Below are positions 60,678 to 64,000 of a stretch of DNA of 64,000 bases, in pieces (positions within the stretch are counted from its first letter, which is position 1; every line of letters begins with the position of its first letter). Both the position numbers and the translations under genes were made by a program. Origin of the DNA: Flavobacteriaceae bacterium (GTDB lineage Bacteria > Bacteroidota > Bacteroidia > Flavobacteriales > Flavobacteriaceae); contig CANBWX010000001.1 of NCBI GenBank assembly GCA_947373225.1, positions 1 to 64,000 of the forward strand, read 5' to 3'. The notes below the pieces were generated by a model. The model had not been told where the DNA came from and made no database searches. It saw nothing but the letters and a program-made list of their open reading frames with translations.

Positions 60678-61529
60678 TTATTTATTTATAATATGGTAAG
60701 CAATAAGTCCATCAATTGGTCTTCTTAATACATTACCTAATTGTAATTCGTATTTATCAAAGGTTATTTGTAATTCCTCTTTTAAATAAAAGGCAATTGA
60801 ACCTACGAAATGTACAGGAACTTCTTTGCAATTATCATATTGTTTAATATAATTTTTTACAAATGATTTCATTCCTTTGAAGATGATTTTTTTACAAAAT
60901 TCATGTTCTTTATTCTGAATCAAGAACTTTGCAAAAGTGGCTAAATAAGCATTAGGATTGGCTTCTTTATATAATTTACTTTTAATATAATCTGGATCTA
61001 CATTATATTCTTTTTCAAATTCAACTGCCAATTCTTGTGGCATTTTATTGAAATAATATTTTCTTATTAATTCTTTTCCAAAAACGTTTCCACTACAATC
61101 ATCCATAACAATATAGCCAAGTGATTGTACTTTTTGATGCAAATCTTTTCCATCAAAATAGCTACAGTTTGATCCAGTTCCTAGAATACTTACAATAGCT
61201 TTTTCTCCTTTTGGAGTTGTTGCATAAACGGCTGCATAAGTATCTTCTTCGACAACAACTATAGCATTTGGAAAATATTCTTGAAAAACTTGTGATAGCG
61301 TAATTTTCATTCTATCTGTTCCGCAACCTGCTCCGTAGAAAAATAAATGGGTAGCATTATTTTTATTTTGTAAAATATCAAAACGATCGTTCAAACGTTC
61401 TATAATTTCCTCTCCCTCAAGTATTTCAGGATTTAATCCTAAAGTTTGAGTAGTAAACAATACTTTTCCTTCTTCATCTATTGCAATCCAATCGGCTTTG
61501 GTAGAGCCACTATCAACTAATAATCTCAT
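60678..61529 (-). CDS. N-acetylglucosamine kinase-like (BadF/BadG ASKHA ATPase)
   Basis: VDSGSTKADWI, SILGTGSNCSYFDG, GSIAFYL. Confidence 0.85.
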   Translation of the reverse strand: MRLLVDSGSTKADWIAIDEEGKVLFTTQTLGLNPEILEGEEIIERLNDRFDILQNKNNATHLFFYGAGCGTDRMKITLSQVFQEYFPNAIVVVEEDTYAAVYATTPKGEKAIVSILGTGSNCSYFDGKDLHQKVQSLGYIVMDDCSGNVFGKELIRKYYFNKMPQELAVEFEKEYNVDPDYIKSKLYKEANPNAYLATFAKFLIQNKEHEFCKKIIFKGMKSFVKNYIKQYDNCKEVPVHFVGSIAFYLKEELQITFDKYELQLGNVLRRPIDGLIAYHIINK

Positions 61530-61598
61530 TTCGTTTGGTTTTTTTTGGTTTTTGGTTTTTTTTATTTTTCCCCTCTTTTAAAAAAGGAAACAAAAAAC

Positions 61599-61632
61599 AA
61601 AATCCCGTTAAATAAGTTTAACGGGATTTTAT
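61599..61632 (-). terminator. Intrinsic terminator after gap
   Basis: aaaatcccgttaaataagtttaacgggatttt. Confidence 0.85.
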
Positions 61633-61645
61633 TATATATTTATGA

Positions 61646-62662
<1,017 letters not shown>

Positions 62663-62716
62663 TTAATCGTTTATTACTATTTTAATTACTATTTCAAGGA
62701 CTAAACCTTAAATTTT

Positions 62717-63703
62717 TTATATTGACATTATATCAGAAACGCGCAATAAATCTCTGTCTATTTCTGTATGTCCTTTTATGGCTTGTTCTAATGGCGTAAG
62801 TTCAATCTTATCATTTAAAATTCCAACCATATAATTTGATTTTCCTTCTAATAAGGATTCTACAGCTCTAACACCTAATCTACTAGCAAGAACTCTATCA
62901 TAACAAGAAGGTGATCCTCCGCGTTGCATGTGTCCTAAAACCGAAACACGTACTTCGTACTCAGGTAAATTAGCTTCAACATAATCTTTTAATTCGAATA
63001 CATTTTTACCTATTTTATCTCCTTCGGCAATAACAACAATACTGGATGATTTTCCTGCTGCTTTACTTTTTCGAAGTGATTCTACTAATCTTTCCAATCC
63101 TAAGTCTTCTTCAGGAATCAAAATTTCTTCGGCACCAGCACCAATTCCGGCGTTTAATGCAATATGTCCTGCATCACGTCCCATAACTTCTACAAAAAAT
63201 AGACGATTATGTGAACTTGCAGTATCACGGATTTTATCAATACATTCTATAACTGTATTCAAAGCCGTATCATACCCTAAAGTATGACTGGTTCCAAAAA
63301 TATCGTTATCAATTGTACCAGGAATACCCATTACCGGAAAATTGTATTCATTATTAAAAATTTCAGCACCAGTAAAACTTCCATCTCCACCGATAACTAC
63401 GAAGGCATCTATTTCTGCTTTAACCAACTCTTCATGAGCTTTTTTACGACCTTCAACAGTCATAAACTCCTTAGAACGAGCAGATTTAAGTATTGTCCCT
63501 CCTTTATTAATAATATTATGTACACTTCTAGGCCCCATTTCTTTGAAATCTCCTTCGATCATTCCTTGGTATCCTCTATAAATTCCAACACATTGTATAT
63601 TGTGATAAGCACATGTACGTACTACTGATCTAATAGCTGCATTCATACCTGGTGAATCTCCACCTGAGGTTAGTACGGCAACTTTCTTAATTGTTTTTGG
63701 CAT
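62717..63703 (-). CDS. pfkA: 6-phosphofructokinase
   Basis: AVLTSGGDSPGMNAAIR, GGDGSFTGAEIF, GIPGTIDNDI, GHMQRGGSPSCYDR. Confidence 0.97.
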   Translation of the reverse strand: MPKTIKKVAVLTSGGDSPGMNAAIRSVVRTCAYHNIQCVGIYRGYQGMIEGDFKEMGPRSVHNIINKGGTILKSARSKEFMTVEGRKKAHEELVKAEIDAFVVIGGDGSFTGAEIFNNEYNFPVMGIPGTIDNDIFGTSHTLGYDTALNTVIECIDKIRDTASSHNRLFFVEVMGRDAGHIALNAGIGAGAEEILIPEEDLGLERLVESLRKSKAAGKSSSIVVIAEGDKIGKNVFELKDYVEANLPEYEVRVSVLGHMQRGGSPSCYDRVLASRLGVRAVESLLEGKSNYMVGILNDKIELTPLEQAIKGHTEIDRDLLRVSDIMSI

Positions 63704-63923
63704 TATTTAAGTATTAAAGTGTAAAATTAATAAACATTCAGCACTATTGAAGCTATGTTTTTAATAAATTAGTAATTGAGGGCTAAATTCAAACGTTTTA
63801 GTTAATAAGTTTATTTTTTACAAATAGGAATGTTACTAAGTAATATATATAAAAGTCAAATATTTTGATATAATATTCAAAATACTATATTATAGTCAAC
63901 AAATTGATGCTTTTTCTACTTAA

Positions 63924-64000
63924 TTAATCTTCTTCTGGTATAACTCCTTCTTGGTTTTGTTTCTGAATTTTAGTATTTGGCGTCTTAGATTTAGAAGAAT
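63924..64000 (-). CDS. C-terminus of an unidentified CDS truncated by the window edge
   Basis: Minus-strand open frame ...SSKSKTPNTKIQKQNQEGVIPEED* ; too short to assign. Confidence 0.5.
   Translation of the reverse strand, partial: SSKSKTPNTKIQKQNQEGVIPEED

Noticed and set aside
63284-63628. 114-aa + ORF antisense to pfkA
   Set aside because: Shadow of a highly conserved enzyme gene.

Overview
The window is a contiguous piece of a low-GC Flavobacterium-type (Bacteroidota) chromosome, dominated by housekeeping and conserved genes: recG, an RND efflux operon, pheT, rpsA, pdxH, a rnz/pyrB/pyrR run, an ABC-F gene, a fructose-6-phosphate-aldolase-type transaldolase, SRP RNA, hutI and hutG, a DEAD-box helicase, a hybrid histidine kinase, aroC, bshA, mgtE, a GH3-serine hydrolase fusion, CCG-domain Fe-S genes, an MCE protein, an amidase, lptD, ridA, mgsA, gap and pfkA. 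I saw no CRISPR array, transposase, prophage, tRNA or rRNA gene. The most unusual signals lie between genes. (1) A candidate ~280-nt minus-strand ncRNA or leader (about 23809->23528) has a consensus-like Bacteroidota promoter, three ~45-nt hairpin repeats and a strong terminator, and sits upstream of a nucleoside permease. (2) A zeta-toxin-like kinase is preceded by an overlapping, unannotated 54-aa ORF with its own apparently leaderless promoter. (3) Four copies of an intergenic repeat keep their flanks but carry different self-complementary hairpins. (4) There is a perfect 48-bp palindrome built from TTAATCGG units. (5) A 17-bp perfect inverted repeat, REP-like and GTCATTGCGAGG-type repeats, and a terminator whose loop holds both stop codons of two convergent genes are also present. 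Several start codons in the supplied ORF track look too far upstream and were adjusted.
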